From contig JAFUKO010000131.1 of the NCBI GenBank assembly GCA_017473555.1, positions 1 through 58,323 of the forward strand: DNA of 58,323 bases. The letters are read 5' to 3'. Under the pieces are notes generated by a model, which saw only the letters and a list, made by a program, of their open reading frames with translations, was not told the origin of the DNA and searched no databases. A program made the position numbers and the translations under genes. The DNA comes from Ruminococcus sp. Lineage in GTDB: Bacteria > Bacillota > Clostridia > Oscillospirales > Acutalibacteraceae. Below are positions 32,247 through 41,841 of the stretch, piece after piece (position 1 is the stretch's first letter; every line of letters begins with the position of its first letter).

Positions 32247-33170
32247 TTATCGTGATAAATATTCCTCAGCAAAATGAGCCGCTACCGCTCCGTCTGACAC
32301 TGCAGTTACAACCTGTCTTAAAACTTTAGTGCGGACATCGCCGACAGCAAAAACTCCATCTATCGATGTTTTTGTGCTCTCGTCGGCTACAATGTAGCCG
32401 CTACTGTCAAGCTCAAGCTGGTCATTCAGGAAATCAGTCGCTGGCTTTCTACCAATACTAATAAACACACCGTCACACTCAATTTCACGTTTTTCATTAG
32501 TCTTGACATCTATCAGCGAAACTGAGCTAACCTTACCGTTTTCAGCTTCTACCTTTGACACTACACTGTTGTAGCAAAACTCGATATTCTCGGCTTTCAT
32601 AATCGGGTCGTGGTAAATTTTAGTCGCTCTTAATACATCTCTGCGGTGGATTAAATACACCTTTTTACAAAGATGTGAAAGATACAGCGCATCGCTCACA
32701 GCAGAGTTTCCGCCACCGACAACAACCGCAACCTTGTCCTTATAAAATCTGCCGTCACAATGAGCACAGTAGTGAATACCCTGACCGAGTAATTCATCTT
32801 CGTTGACTAAGCCCAGCTGTCTTGGATTTGCACCGGTTGCTATAACTACAGCTCTGGCATAAAGAGTGCCCGACATAGCAGTTTCAATCTCTTTGACTTC
32901 AGAGTGCAGGTCAACTGACACAACCTCATCATACATAGTTTGTGCACCAAAACGCTCTGCCCCTTGTTGCATACTCATTGACAGTGTAAAGCCGTCAATG
33001 CCCTGCGGAAAACCGGGATAGTTATCGATAATATCAGTCAGAGTCATCTGTCCACCAACCGACATACGCTCAAGCACCAACGTGTCAAAACCAGCACGAG
33101 CTGAATATAAAGCAGCAGTATATCCGGCAGGACCACCGCCGATTATTATCACATCGTAAATATGTTTCAT
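32247..33170 (-). CDS. trxB: Thioredoxin reductase
   Basis: A 307-residue flavoprotein that passes electrons from NADPH (or, in some anaerobes, other donors) to thioredoxin. Visible are the FAD-binding IIGGGPAGYTAALYSARAG at residues 9-27, the redox disulfide in HYCAHCDG (Cys135, Cys138), the second dinucleotide motif VVGGGNSAVSDALYLSHL near 150, and the C-terminal FAVGDVRTKVLRQVVTAVSDG. The usual NADPH-binding arginine pair appears as HRRDVLRA, which supports NADPH use. Length is normal for the low-molecular-weight class. It lies 15 bp after trxA and 28 bp before dfx, so the three are one transcript. Confidence 0.95.
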   Translation of the reverse strand: MKHIYDVIIIGGGPAGYTAALYSARAGFDTLVLERMSVGGQMTLTDIIDNYPGFPQGIDGFTLSMSMQQGAERFGAQTMYDEVVSVDLHSEVKEIETAMSGTLYARAVVIATGANPRQLGLVNEDELLGQGIHYCAHCDGRFYKDKVAVVVGGGNSAVSDALYLSHLCKKVYLIHRRDVLRATKIYHDPIMKAENIEFCYNSVVSKVEAENGKVSSVSLIDVKTNEKREIECDGVFISIGRKPATDFLNDQLELDSSGYIVADESTKTSIDGVFAVGDVRTKVLRQVVTAVSDGAVAAHFAEEYLSR

Positions 33171-33185
33171 ATCTTCACCAAAAGC

Positions 33186-33494
33186 TTAGCTCTCAATCAT
33201 AGCCATAATAGCGGCTTTTGGCTTAGCACCCATAGATTTTGTGACAACTTCGCCGTTTCTGAGTACCACGAGGGTCGGTATACTCATAACACCAAATGCA
33301 GCTGCTAGCTCCTGCTGTTCATCAACATTGATTTTACCCACCAATATATCAGGATTTTCCTCAGCGATTTCATCAACAATCGGGGAAACCATACGGCATG
33401 GGCCACACCAATCTGCGTAAAAATCAAGCAAAACTGTTTTATCGCTGTTTTTCACATCATTATAATTATCTTTTGTAACCTTTAAAACTGACAT
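33186..33494 (-). CDS. trxA: Thioredoxin
   Basis: A 102-residue thioredoxin with the classical active site DWCGPC (Cys30, Cys33 counting from the chosen start), the buried D-F-Y-A segment, the cis-proline in MSIPTLVV and a C-terminal amphipathic helix. It is a general protein disulfide reductant in the cytosol and the substrate of the adjacent TrxB. ATG 33494 is chosen because the AAAGGA site is about 9 nt away; ATG 33500, two codons longer, is also possible, whereas the further upstream in-frame ATG would add a non-homologous leader. First gene of trxA-trxB-dfx. Confidence 0.94.
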   Translation of the reverse strand: MSVLKVTKDNYNDVKNSDKTVLLDFYADWCGPCRMVSPIVDEIAEENPDILVGKINVDEQQELAAAFGVMSIPTLVVLRNGEVVTKSMGAKPKAAIMAMIES

Positions 33495-33586
33495 ACTCAT
33501 ACATCCTTTCTTTTTTATTATGCCATAAAAAGTTGACATTATTTTCATTTTAAGTATATCAAACTGTTTTGTTTTTGTAAATAAAA

Positions 33587-33612
33587 AAGGTCTTCTAAAA
33601 TCAGAAGACCTT
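33587..33612 (-). terminator. Terminator of the argHCJBDF operon
   Basis: AAGGTCTTCT (33587-33596) pairs with AGAAGACCTT (33603-33612), 6-nt loop. The minus strand continues into TTTTTTATT. Confidence 0.88.
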
Positions 33613-33618
33613 AATTTT

Positions 33619-34611
33619 TTATTCAGCTAATGTTGCGTAGATAACCGCCTTGATTGTGTGCATACGATTTTCAGCCTCATCAAACACGATTGAAGCATCA
33701 GATTCAAACACCTCATCGGTAACTTCCATACAGTCGATACCGAATTTTGCGTTAATCTCTTTACCGATTGTAGTTTTCAAATCGTGGAAAGCTGGTAAGC
33801 AATGCATAAACTTACACTGGGCTCCTGCGTTATCCATAAGAGCTTTGTTGACCTGATAAGGAGAAAGCTCAGCAATACGCTCCTCCCATACTGAGTCAGG
33901 CTCGCCCATTGATACCCAGACGTCAGTATAGATAACATCGGCACCCTTTGTAGCAACCATAGGATCTTCGATAAACTCAAGCACAGCACCTGTCTCTTCA
34001 GCGACTGCCATACACTCTTTAACAAGCTCATCGCTTGGGAAGTACTTTTTAGGAGCACAAGCAACAAAGTGCATTCCCATTTTAGCACAACCAACCATCA
34101 GGGAGTTACCCATATTGTATCTTGCGTCGCCCATATATACGAGCTTTTTGCCAGCTAAATCACTACCACAGTGCTCTTTGATTGTTAAAAAGTCAGCTAA
34201 AATCTGTGTTGGGTGGAATTCGTTTGTAAGACCGTTATATACAGGAACATCAGAGTATTTTGCTAAATCCTCAACGATTTCCTGACCAAAACCACGGTAT
34301 TCAATAGCATCATACATACGGGACAAAACACGAGCTGTATCAGCGATTGACTCTTTCTTGCCAATCTGTGAACCGCTTGGGTCAAGATAAGTCGGGTGCA
34401 TACCCAAATCAGCCGCAGCTACCTCGAATGCACAACGTGTACGTGTTGATGTCTTTTCAAAAATCAGAGCAATGCTCTTGCCCTCACACACTCTGTGTGG
34501 GATACCTGCTTTTTTCTTAGCTTTAAGCTCAGCAGATAAATCGAGCAGATAGTTTAGCTCTTCAGTTGAATAGTCGAGTAATTTCAAAAAATCTCTATTT
34601 TTAAGGTTCAT
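33619..34611 (-). CDS. argF: Ornithine carbamoyltransferase
   Basis: 330 residues. Carbamoyl-phosphate binding motif [15 protein letters not shown], the HPTQ motif in [12 protein letters not shown], and the ornithine-site sequences [12 protein letters not shown] (S-M-G-E loop) and MHCLPAFHD are all those of true ornithine carbamoyltransferase. It makes citrulline from ornithine and carbamoyl phosphate. It is the last gene of the arginine operon, 12 bp after argD, with AGGAGG upstream. This gene, not the YgeW-type gene at 15649-16842, supplies the biosynthetic activity. A catabolic role is unlikely because no arginine deiminase or carbamate kinase is nearby. Confidence 0.96.
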   Translation of the reverse strand: MNLKNRDFLKLLDYSTEELNYLLDLSAELKAKKKAGIPHRVCEGKSIALIFEKTSTRTRCAFEVAAADLGMHPTYLDPSGSQIGKKESIADTARVLSRMYDAIEYRGFGQEIVEDLAKYSDVPVYNGLTNEFHPTQILADFLTIKEHCGSDLAGKKLVYMGDARYNMGNSLMVGCAKMGMHFVACAPKKYFPSDELVKECMAVAEETGAVLEFIEDPMVATKGADVIYTDVWVSMGEPDSVWEERIAELSPYQVNKALMDNAGAQCKFMHCLPAFHDLKTTIGKEINAKFGIDCMEVTDEVFESDASIVFDEAENRMHTIKAVIYATLAE

Positions 34612-34623
34612 AATATCCTCCTG

Positions 34624-35781
34624 TTATACACATGCGGATTTGATAACATCCACCGCTTTTTTAAGTAAGTCAAAGTCAATGTTGAGTGCAGGAAGAAGTC
34701 TTAACTTATCTTTTGCGCTCAGGCACAACACACCGTTGTTCATACATTCTTTGATTATATCACCCACAGGCTTTTTGGTCTTGATACCAATCATAAGACC
34801 CATACCTGACACAGACTCGACACCCGCACAAGCTGAAAGCTCGCTGAAAATATACTCACTCTTAGCTTTTACACTTGAGAGTAGCTCGTCGGTTAATCTC
34901 TCAAACACTGACAAAGCACCTGCACAAGCAACAGGATTACCGCCGTATGTTGAGCCGTGGTCACCAAAGCCTAAAGAATTCTGAGCTTTTTCTCCTACTA
35001 CACAAGCACCGATAGGAAGTCCACCGCCCAGACCTTTTGCAGTTGTGAAAACATCAGGCTGTACACCATAGTTCATATAAGCATAAAGCTCGCCTGTTCT
35101 GCCGTTACCCGTCTGAACTTCGTCAACCATAAAGAGTATGTCGTTATCATTACAGTAAGCGTGAACAGCCTGCACAAAGTCAGTGTCTAATTTGATAACA
35201 CCGCCCTCGCCCTGAACACACTCGAGTAAAACAGCGCAGACATTGTGCTCTTTGATAGCGTTAATCACTGCATCTGTATCATTAGCGTCTGCGTGTACAA
35301 AGCCACTTGGGAGCGGATTGAACAGCTCGTGGTAATGATCCTGTCCTGTAGCACTCAAAGTAGCTAAAGTTCTGCCGTGAAAGCTGTTGTTTAAAGTCAG
35401 GATGTTATATCTGTCATAGCCTTTGTCCTGTGCGTATTTTCTTGCTACCTTAATAGCACACTCGTTGGCCTCTGCTCCTGAGTTTGAGAAGAAAACCTTG
35501 CTCATCTTAGTCTTCTCGCAGATAGCTTTTGCAAGCAAGGCGCAAGGAGAAGTGTAGTATAAATTTGAAACGTGCTGTAATGTGTTAAGCTGTGAAGTTA
35601 CAGCCTCAACCCATTTATCGTCTGCGATACCGAAGGCTGTTACACCGATACCTGATGTCAGGTCGATGTACTCTTTGCCGTTTTCGTCCTTAATCACAGA
35701 GCCTTTGCCCTGTGTAAGTTCCAAATCAAAACGATTGTATGTGTTGAGCACGTACTGTTTATCAATGCTTTTTGTTGTCAT
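34624..35781 (-). CDS. argD: Acetylornithine aminotransferase
   Basis: A 385-residue class III PLP aminotransferase. Family sequences include KGKEYIDLTSGIGV-like YIDLTSGIGVTAFG, VFFSNSGAEANECAIKVARKYA, NSFHGRTLATLSATGQ, FMVDEVQTGNGRTGELYAY (Asp of the PLP ring contact) and TTAKGLGGGLPIGA carrying the Schiff-base lysine. It transfers an amino group from glutamate to N-acetylglutamate semialdehyde in arginine synthesis. The gene begins 20 bp inside the 3' end of argB, with GAGGCGAT as ribosome site, which implies coupled translation. Confidence 0.95.
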   Translation of the reverse strand: MTTKSIDKQYVLNTYNRFDLELTQGKGSVIKDENGKEYIDLTSGIGVTAFGIADDKWVEAVTSQLNTLQHVSNLYYTSPCALLAKAICEKTKMSKVFFSNSGAEANECAIKVARKYAQDKGYDRYNILTLNNSFHGRTLATLSATGQDHYHELFNPLPSGFVHADANDTDAVINAIKEHNVCAVLLECVQGEGGVIKLDTDFVQAVHAYCNDNDILFMVDEVQTGNGRTGELYAYMNYGVQPDVFTTAKGLGGGLPIGACVVGEKAQNSLGFGDHGSTYGGNPVACAGALSVFERLTDELLSSVKAKSEYIFSELSACAGVESVSGMGLMIGIKTKKPVGDIIKECMNNGVLCLSAKDKLRLLPALNIDFDLLKKAVDVIKSACV

Positions 35782-36649
35782 TTTTATCGCCTCTGATCAT
35801 TGTACCTGCACCTTCGTCGGTGAGTAACTCCATAAGAATTGAATGTGGAACACGTCCATCCATAATAACGACGTTCTTAACACCCTTATAGATAGCCTCG
35901 ATGCAACATCCGATTTTCGGAATCATACCACCCTTGATAGTGCCGTCTTTGTAGAGATTCTGTGCCTGTTCAACAGTAAGACCTGTAATAAGAGTGTTAG
36001 GGTCGTCCTTATCTCTTAAAACGCCCTCAATATCTGTCATCATAATAAGACGCTCAGCACCAAGTGCTCCTGCAATATGAGCAGCAGCTGTGTCGCCGTT
36101 GATGTTATATGCGTTACCCTCTTTATCACAACCGATGGTTGAAATAACTGGAATGTATCCGTTATCGAGCAAGTCCTCAACAGGTTTGATGTGAATCTTC
36201 GTGATCTCGCCAACGTAGCCTAAACGCTCGTCCTTGACTTTAGCTTCAATCAGCATACCGTCCATACCCGAGATACCCATAGCCTTGCCGCCTTTTGCCT
36301 CAAGCATATTAACGAGTGTTTTGTTAACTTTGCCTGCTAATACCATCTGAACGATATCTACGGTTTCTTTATCAGTAACTCGTAAACCGTCAACCCACTT
36401 AGGCTCTTTGCCGAGTTTTGTCATAATATCGTCAATATCAGGACCGCCGCCGTGTACAAGTACAACCTTGATACCGATAAGCCACAGCAACACCAGGTCC
36501 TCCATAACCTGCTGTTTGAGATCATCATCAATCATAGCATTACCGCCGTATTTAACAACGATAACCTTGCCGTTATAACGTTTGATATATGGAAGAGCCT
36601 CGGTAAGCACCTGAGCTCTTTCAGGGTTAGATAATTTAATCGTTTTCAT
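35762..36649 (-). CDS. argB: Acetylglutamate kinase
   Basis: 295 residues of the amino-acid kinase family. VVKYGGNAMIDDDLKQ (ATP phosphate loop region), VLVHGGGPDIDDIM (acetylglutamate site), GKVNKTLVNMLEAKGGKAMGISG and YNINGDTAAAHIAGALGAERLIMMTDIEGV are all diagnostic. An N-terminal helix of about 20 residues (NPERAQVLTEALPYIKRY) is the extension that in other bacteria lets the enzyme hexamerise and respond to arginine feedback, so feedback inhibition is likely here, as expected for an ArgJ-based cyclic pathway. The conserved Glu of G-G-G-P-E-I is Asp here, a mild substitution. 9 bp after argJ. Confidence 0.95.
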   Translation of the reverse strand: MKTIKLSNPERAQVLTEALPYIKRYNGKVIVVKYGGNAMIDDDLKQQVMEDLVLLWLIGIKVVLVHGGGPDIDDIMTKLGKEPKWVDGLRVTDKETVDIVQMVLAGKVNKTLVNMLEAKGGKAMGISGMDGMLIEAKVKDERLGYVGEITKIHIKPVEDLLDNGYIPVISTIGCDKEGNAYNINGDTAAAHIAGALGAERLIMMTDIEGVLRDKDDPNTLITGLTVEQAQNLYKDGTIKGGMIPKIGCCIEAIYKGVKNVVIMDGRVPHSILMELLTDEGAGTMIRGDKNDNKKH

Positions 36650-36658
36650 ATTAACCTC

Positions 36659-37873
36659 TTATGTACGGTAGTCACCGTTGATTTTAACGTAATCGTATGT
36701 CAGGTCACAGCCCCAAGCCTTTGAAGAAAAATCGCCGTCACCTAAATTTACGTTGATGTCAATTTCGTTTTCGAGGAGAATCTCTTTAGCTTTTTCTTCA
36801 GAAAATTCTACGCCTGCACCATTTTCACAAACGAGGATTTCGCCCTTGTCAGAGCTGAATGACACTCTAACTTTTGTGACATCAACACAAGCTTTGCTGT
36901 AGCCGATTGCACAAAGAACACGTCCCCAGTTAGCATCAGCACCAAACATCGCAGCTTTTAATAAGCTTGAACATACAACGCTTTTTGCAACAGTTCTTGC
37001 TGTTTCTAAAGAGTCGGCGCCGGTGACATTACACTCAAGCATTTTTGTCGCACCCTCGCCATCAGCGGCAATCATACGACACAGTGTCATTGTGACTGTG
37101 TTGAGTGCTTTCATAAATGTATCAAAAGCCTCTCCATCAGCGTTAATCTCGTCGTTCTCTGCCATACCGTTACACATAACAGTAACCATATCGTTAGTTG
37201 ATGTATCGCCGTCAACTGAAAGCATATTAAATGTGCTGTCAACATCAGAGCTTAACGCTTTCTGGAGCATATCTTTTGAAATAGAAACGTCACTTGTGAT
37301 AAATACAAGCATTGTAGCCATATCAGGGTGAATCATGCCACTGCCTTTAGCGATACCGCCCATCTTACAGATTTTGCCGTTTATTTCAAATTCTACTGCT
37401 ACTTCTTTCTGGATAGTATCAGTAGTCATAATAGCTGATGCACAATCAAATGAACCATCTTCACTTAAAAGTGAAACAAGTTCACTGATTGAATTCTCAA
37501 TTGGTGTGATAGAAAGAGGCTGTCCGATAACGCCTGTGGACGCAACAACTACGTCTTTTGCATCAATACCTGTCGCACCCTGCACAAGCTCACACATCTT
37601 CTGTGCTATTTCAATACCGTTAGCATTACAGGTGTTAGCGTTACCTGAATTGCAGATAACAGCCTGAGCATAACCGTCAGCTATATTCTCTTTTGTAACA
37701 GTGAGCGGAGCACCTTTGACTAAATTTCTGGTGTATACAGCACAGGTTGTAGCTTTCTTTTCGCTGACAATAAGTGCTAAATCCTTTTTTGTCTGGTTTC
37801 TGCGGATGCCACAGTGGACACCACTTGCTTTATATCCTTTTGCGGCGCAAACACCGCCTGAAATTATCTTCAT
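36659..37873 (-). CDS. argJ: Bifunctional ornithine acetyltransferase / N-acetylglutamate synthase
   Basis: 404 residues. The self-cleavage site HPDMATMLVFITSD places the nucleophilic Thr at residue 187, so the precursor is cut into alpha and beta chains. SGVHCGIRRNQTKKDLALI near the start and MTTDTIQK and DGDTSTNDMV in the middle are further family landmarks. ArgJ transfers the acetyl group from N-acetylornithine to glutamate, recycling it, and in many species also uses acetyl-CoA. No separate argA or argE is seen, consistent with the cyclic pathway. Located 12 bp after argC and 9 bp before argB. Confidence 0.95.
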   Translation of the reverse strand: MKIISGGVCAAKGYKASGVHCGIRRNQTKKDLALIVSEKKATTCAVYTRNLVKGAPLTVTKENIADGYAQAVICNSGNANTCNANGIEIAQKMCELVQGATGIDAKDVVVASTGVIGQPLSITPIENSISELVSLLSEDGSFDCASAIMTTDTIQKEVAVEFEINGKICKMGGIAKGSGMIHPDMATMLVFITSDVSISKDMLQKALSSDVDSTFNMLSVDGDTSTNDMVTVMCNGMAENDEINADGEAFDTFMKALNTVTMTLCRMIAADGEGATKMLECNVTGADSLETARTVAKSVVCSSLLKAAMFGADANWGRVLCAIGYSKACVDVTKVRVSFSSDKGEILVCENGAGVEFSEEKAKEILLENEIDINVNLGDGDFSSKAWGCDLTYDYVKINGDYRT

Positions 37874-37885
37874 AGTAATTATCCT

Positions 37886-38809
37886 TTATATATTTAGTCC
37901 TGTTGTTTCGTCAACTGAGAGCAATATGTTCATATTCTGAATAGCAGAACCTGACGCACCCTTGCCGAGATTATCAAAGCGTGACACAAGTAAAATTCTG
38001 TCATCATTACCGCAAACAGTAATCTGCATATCATCCTTGAGATTAAACGCATTAGCTGACATAAAGCCACTCTCGTCTGCAGTTTCGTCAAAGTGAACGA
38101 GCTTGCCTGTGTACACTGACTTATAGACGTCTTTGATGTCGTTAATTGTACCGTTTAAATCACTCTTAAAAATCGGAACAGTCACCTGCATTCCTGCGTA
38201 GTAATCAGCAACTATCGGGCAGAATACAGGGGTATTTTTAAGGTCACAGAGCTTTACCATCTCAGGGATATGCTTGTGGCTCTGTGCCAAACCATACATA
38301 CGAGGAGCATCGAGTAGTGTATCACGCTGAGCGTTTTCGTAGTCAGCTATCATCTGCTTACCGCCACCTGAGTAGCCTGTAAGTGAAAAACAGCTTAAAT
38401 TAGCGTCGTTTTTCAGCACACCAGCCTTAGTAAGCGGAGCTACCAGTGCGTTAAAACCACTTGCGTGACAGCCAGGGTTAGCAATTCGCTTTGAGTTTCT
38501 CACAACATCGTAAGACTCTAAAAGCTCAGGGAAACCGTAAGTCCAGCCGTCTAACACTCTGTGGGCAGTTGATGTATCAATAACAGCAACGTTTTCGTTT
38601 TCAATCAGCGATACAGCTTCGATAGCCGCCTTATCAGGCAGACATAAAAAGGCTATGTCGCAGTTGTTGAGTGCATCTTTTCTTGCATTTATATCTTTTC
38701 TTAAATCATCACTGAGCGTGATGAGCTTTATATCAGCACGGTCTTTCAGTCTGTCAAAAATTCTCAGTCCTGTAGTGCCCGCACTTCCGTCTATAAAAAC
38801 CTTTGTCAT
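37886..38809 (-). CDS. argC: N-acetyl-gamma-glutamyl-phosphate reductase, short class
   Basis: 307 residues, the length of the shorter class 2 enzymes rather than the ~345-residue class 1. FIDGSAGTTGLRI at the N-terminus binds NADP; the catalytic cysteine is Cys114 in IANPGCHASGFNALVAPL; a basic active-site segment is HKHIPEM. The C-terminal SRFDNLGKGASGSAIQNMN is conserved throughout the family. It reduces N-acetylglutamyl phosphate to the semialdehyde. Its ATG overlaps the argH stop by four bases (ATGA), a translationally coupled junction. Confidence 0.95.
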   Translation of the reverse strand: MTKVFIDGSAGTTGLRIFDRLKDRADIKLITLSDDLRKDINARKDALNNCDIAFLCLPDKAAIEAVSLIENENVAVIDTSTAHRVLDGWTYGFPELLESYDVVRNSKRIANPGCHASGFNALVAPLTKAGVLKNDANLSCFSLTGYSGGGKQMIADYENAQRDTLLDAPRMYGLAQSHKHIPEMVKLCDLKNTPVFCPIVADYYAGMQVTVPIFKSDLNGTINDIKDVYKSVYTGKLVHFDETADESGFMSANAFNLKDDMQITVCGNDDRILLVSRFDNLGKGASGSAIQNMNILLSVDETTGLNI

Positions 38810-40182
38810 ATTGAGAGCTTCTCTTTCACATATTTTATCTGCATTTCTACCGACTCAACCGATGTACCGCCAACGCTGACACGCTTGTTGACGCAGGTTG
38901 TAAGGTCGATATCATTATATACATCCGTATCAAAAAGTTCAGAATATTCTCTGTACTTTTCAATCGGTAAATCTTCTAAAATAAGTTTGTTCTCGATACA
39001 GTAAGCAACGATGCTACCTGAAATCTTGTACGCACTTCTGAATGGCAGACCTTTCTTAACAAGGTAGTCAGCTAAATCTGTTGCATTGATAAAGCCTTCG
39101 CTTGCTGCTTTTTTCATATTGTCAGCTAAAACTGTCATAGTATCAATCATAGGAGCGAAAACCTTGAGACACATTTTGACTGTTTCGCAAGCGTCAAAGA
39201 TGCTTTCCTTATCCTCCTGCATATCCTTGTTGTATGCAAGCGGAATACCCTTGAGCATTGTAAGTGTTGCCATTAAATCGCCGTAAACTCTACCTGTCTT
39301 ACCACGTACCAGCTCTGCCATATCAGGGTTCTTTTTCTGTGGCATAATTGATGAGCCTGTTGTGTAGCTGTCAGAAAGCTGTACGAATTTAAACTCCCAG
39401 CTCGACCACAAGATAAGCTCCTCTGAAAAACGTGAAAGATGCATCATAAGCACTGCGATAGCACTGAGCATTTCTACGCAGAAATCTCTGTCGGATACGC
39501 CGTCGAGAGAATTGAGTGCAATAGAGTCAAAGCCGAGTTTCTCAGCTTCAAAGTATCTGTCTGTGTCGTATGTAGTGCCTGCCAGTGCACAGCAACCGAT
39601 AGGTGAAACGTTCATTCTCTTCTTGCAATCTGCTAATCTGTCAATATCTCTGAGTAACATCATAGCATAAGCCATCATATGGTGACCGAATGTTACAGGC
39701 TGAGCACGCTGGAGATGTGTGTAGCCAGGCATAATAACAGCCTTGTTTGTTTCAGCCTGAGAAACTAAAGCATCGATTAAAGTCTTTGTAAGTGAAACTA
39801 TCTCGTCGCACTCGTCCATAAGGTACATTCTGAGATCAAGTGCAACCTGGTCATTACGGCTTCGGGCTGTGTGGAGCTTTTTACCAACATCACCGACACG
39901 TGTTGTAAGCACCTGCTCAACAAACATATGGATATCCTCAGCCTCCATGTCAATTTCGAGTGCACCACTGTTTAAGTCATCTAAAATCTGAGAAAGAGCG
40001 TCAACTAAAATCTCGGCATCCTCACTTGAAATAATATTCTGTTTACTGAGCATCATAGCGTGTGCTATAGAGCCCTTGATATCCTGCTGGTACATTTTGC
40101 AGTCGAAACGGATAGATGAATTGAAATCATCAGCGATTTTTGATGTTTCGCCGCTTGTTCTTCCTGCCCACATTTTAGCCAT
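38806..40182 (-). CDS. argH: Argininosuccinate lyase
   Basis: 458 residues of the fumarase/aspartase superfamily. The signature loop is SSIMPQKKNPDMAELVRGKTGR with the catalytic serine. DIHMFVEQVL, LHTARSRNDQVALDLRMYL and PGYTHLQRAQPVTFGHH supply the remaining active-site regions. It splits argininosuccinate into arginine and fumarate. It is the first gene of argH-argC-argJ-argB-argD-argF and has its own promoter about 40 bp upstream. The last pathway step is thus encoded first, separated by a hairpin from argG. Confidence 0.96.
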   Translation of the reverse strand: MAKMWAGRTSGETSKIADDFNSSIRFDCKMYQQDIKGSIAHAMMLSKQNIISSEDAEILVDALSQILDDLNSGALEIDMEAEDIHMFVEQVLTTRVGDVGKKLHTARSRNDQVALDLRMYLMDECDEIVSLTKTLIDALVSQAETNKAVIMPGYTHLQRAQPVTFGHHMMAYAMMLLRDIDRLADCKKRMNVSPIGCCALAGTTYDTDRYFEAEKLGFDSIALNSLDGVSDRDFCVEMLSAIAVLMMHLSRFSEELILWSSWEFKFVQLSDSYTTGSSIMPQKKNPDMAELVRGKTGRVYGDLMATLTMLKGIPLAYNKDMQEDKESIFDACETVKMCLKVFAPMIDTMTVLADNMKKAASEGFINATDLADYLVKKGLPFRSAYKISGSIVAYCIENKLILEDLPIEKYREYSELFDTDVYNDIDLTTCVNKRVSVGGTSVESVEMQIKYVKEKLSI

Positions 40183-40220
40183 AATAATTACCTTCTTACT
40201 AAAAAATCGTTAACCAATAT

Positions 40221-40249
40221 ATTTTACACTACAAACATGATTTTTTCAA
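40221..40249 (-). promoter_or_regulatory. Sigma-A promoter of argHCJBDF
   Basis: Minus-strand TTGAAA (40249-40244), 17-bp spacer, TAAAAT (40226-40221). No TGCATA-type palindrome is visible here, unlike at argG. Confidence 0.75.
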
Positions 40250-40270
40250 TACTTTTACGTAATATTGAAA

Positions 40271-40299
40271 TGTCCTGCACAGCTAACCCGTGCAGGACA
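40271..40299 (-). terminator. Hairpin after argG
   Basis: Perfect 10-bp stem TGTCCTGCAC (40271-40280) / GTGCAGGACA (40290-40299). The following minus-strand sequence is only moderately T-rich (ATTTCAATATT), so some read-through into argH is likely. Confidence 0.7.
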
Positions 40300-40312
40300 G
40301 ATGTTACATAAA

Positions 40313-41536
40313 TTATTTGCCGTCAACCTGAGCCTGAACCTTGATTGGAAGGCCGAAAAGGTTGATAAAGCCTGCTGAATCAGTCTGGTCATAATCAGAC
40401 TCATCAAATGTAGCAATCTCTTCAGAGTAGAGTGAGTATGGGCTCCATACGCCGGCATTGATTATATTACCCTTGTATAGCTTGAGTCTTACCTTACCTG
40501 TAACCTTCTCCTGAGTCTTGTCAACAAAAGCTGAAAGAGCCTCTCTTAAAGGTGTGAACCACTGGCCGTTGTATAACAGCTCAGCAAATGTGATAGAAAG
40601 TCTTTCTTTCTCGTGCATTGTCATCTTGTCAAGACAGATTGACTCAAGTACCTTGTGAGCCTTGTAGAGGATTGTACCGCCCGGTGTTTCGTATACACCA
40701 CGGCACTTCATACCAACAAGACGGTTCTCTACAATGTCGATGATACCGATACCGTTTGCACCGCCAAGCTCGTTGAGCTTTAAGATGATATTCTTAGCAC
40801 TCATCTTCTCACCGTCGATTGCAACAGGAATACCCTGTTCAAACTCGAGTTCAACGTATGTTGGCTTATCAGGAGCCTGAAGTGGGGATACACCCATCTC
40901 AAGGAAGCCTTCCTTCTCGTACTGTGGCTCGTTGCCTGTGTCTTCAAGGTCAAGACCCTCGTGTGAAAGGTGCCATAAGTTCTTGTCCTTTGAGTAGTTT
41001 GTTTCTCTATTAATTTTTAATGGAATGTTGTGTGCCTCAGCATACTCGATTTCCTCTTCACGGGACTTGATATCCCACTCACGCCATGGAGCGATGATTG
41101 GCATATTTGGAGCAAAGTGCTTAATAGCAAGCTCAAAACGAACCTGATCGTTACCCTTACCTGTACAGCCGTGAACGATAGCGTCAGCGCCCTCTTTGAT
41201 AGCGATTTCAACCAAGCCCTTAGCGATACATGGACGAGCGTGTGATGTACCAAGGAGGTAATCCTCGTATACAGCACCGGCCTTCATTGTAGGAATGATG
41301 AAATCGTCAACGTACTCATCTGTGTGGTCTAAGATGTAGCACTTTGAAGCACCTGTAGCGATAGCCTTCTCCTCCAAGCCCTCGAGCTCGTCAGCCTGAC
41401 CAACGTTACCTGATACTGCGATAACCTCACAGTTGTTGTAGTTTTCCTTTAACCAAGGAATAATGATAGATGTATCGAGACCGCCTGAGTAAGCGAGTAC
41501 GACTTTCTTGATGTTTTCTTTATTGATTTTCTTCAT
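40313..41536 (-). CDS. argG: Argininosuccinate synthase
   Basis: 407 residues from ATG 41536 (GGAGGCGG upstream; the longer frame crosses the operator region). The PP-loop [18 protein letters not shown] near residues 11-28 binds [33 protein letters not shown] and [12 protein letters not shown] are family landmarks. It joins citrulline and aspartate using ATP. It is separately transcribed from a consensus promoter whose spacer, start region and leader carry TGCATA-type palindromes, so expression is probably controlled by an arginine-responsive or other repressor not encoded in the window. Confidence 0.96.
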   Translation of the reverse strand: MKKINKENIKKVVLAYSGGLDTSIIIPWLKENYNNCEVIAVSGNVGQADELEGLEEKAIATGASKCYILDHTDEYVDDFIIPTMKAGAVYEDYLLGTSHARPCIAKGLVEIAIKEGADAIVHGCTGKGNDQVRFELAIKHFAPNMPIIAPWREWDIKSREEEIEYAEAHNIPLKINRETNYSKDKNLWHLSHEGLDLEDTGNEPQYEKEGFLEMGVSPLQAPDKPTYVELEFEQGIPVAIDGEKMSAKNIILKLNELGGANGIGIIDIVENRLVGMKCRGVYETPGGTILYKAHKVLESICLDKMTMHEKERLSITFAELLYNGQWFTPLREALSAFVDKTQEKVTGKVRLKLYKGNIINAGVWSPYSLYSEEIATFDESDYDQTDSAGFINLFGLPIKVQAQVDGK

Positions 41537-41551
41537 AAAAATCCGCCTCCG

Positions 41552-41565
41552 TGCATAAATATGCA
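41552..41565. promoter_or_regulatory. ARG-box-like palindrome in the argG leader
   Basis: TGCATAAATATGCA, a near-perfect 14-bp palindrome with the T-G-N-A-T...A-T-N-C-A layout of an ArgR box, 16 bp before the argG start codon. Confidence 0.55.
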
Positions 41566-41588
41566 ATCAATTTATTAAGTATGCATAT

Positions 41589-41617
41589 ATTATAGTCAGT
41601 TTATGCATAATTGTCAA
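41589..41617 (-). promoter_or_regulatory. Consensus promoter of argG with palindrome in the spacer
   Basis: Minus-strand TTGACA (41617-41612), 17-bp spacer, TATAAT (41594-41589), both hexamers perfect. TATGCATA sits inside the spacer (41602-41609) and another copy at the expected start site (41580-41587). Confidence 0.88.
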
Positions 41618-41806
41618 TAGAATTTATCATATTTATTCAAAATAACCTTGAATAAACCTATATACTCCATCAATATAGTCAATTTAACAAATTTATGCTG
41701 CATATTCTTTCATAATATGCAAAATATCTGCATAAAGTCTGAATCTTCCCATCATTATGATGTGCAAAATTTACAATCCAAGCACCTGATTTACATTCAT
41801 ATCCTC

Positions 41807-41835
41807 TTGAAATATGCATAGTTTTACTATATAAT
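41807..41835 (+). promoter_or_regulatory. Promoter of the hydrogenase-maturation operon
   Basis: TTGAAA (41807-41812), 17-bp spacer, TATAAT (41830-41835). The spacer begins with TATGCATA (41813-41820), the same palindrome found in the divergent argG promoter. Confidence 0.82.
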
Positions 41836-41841
41836 ATAGTT

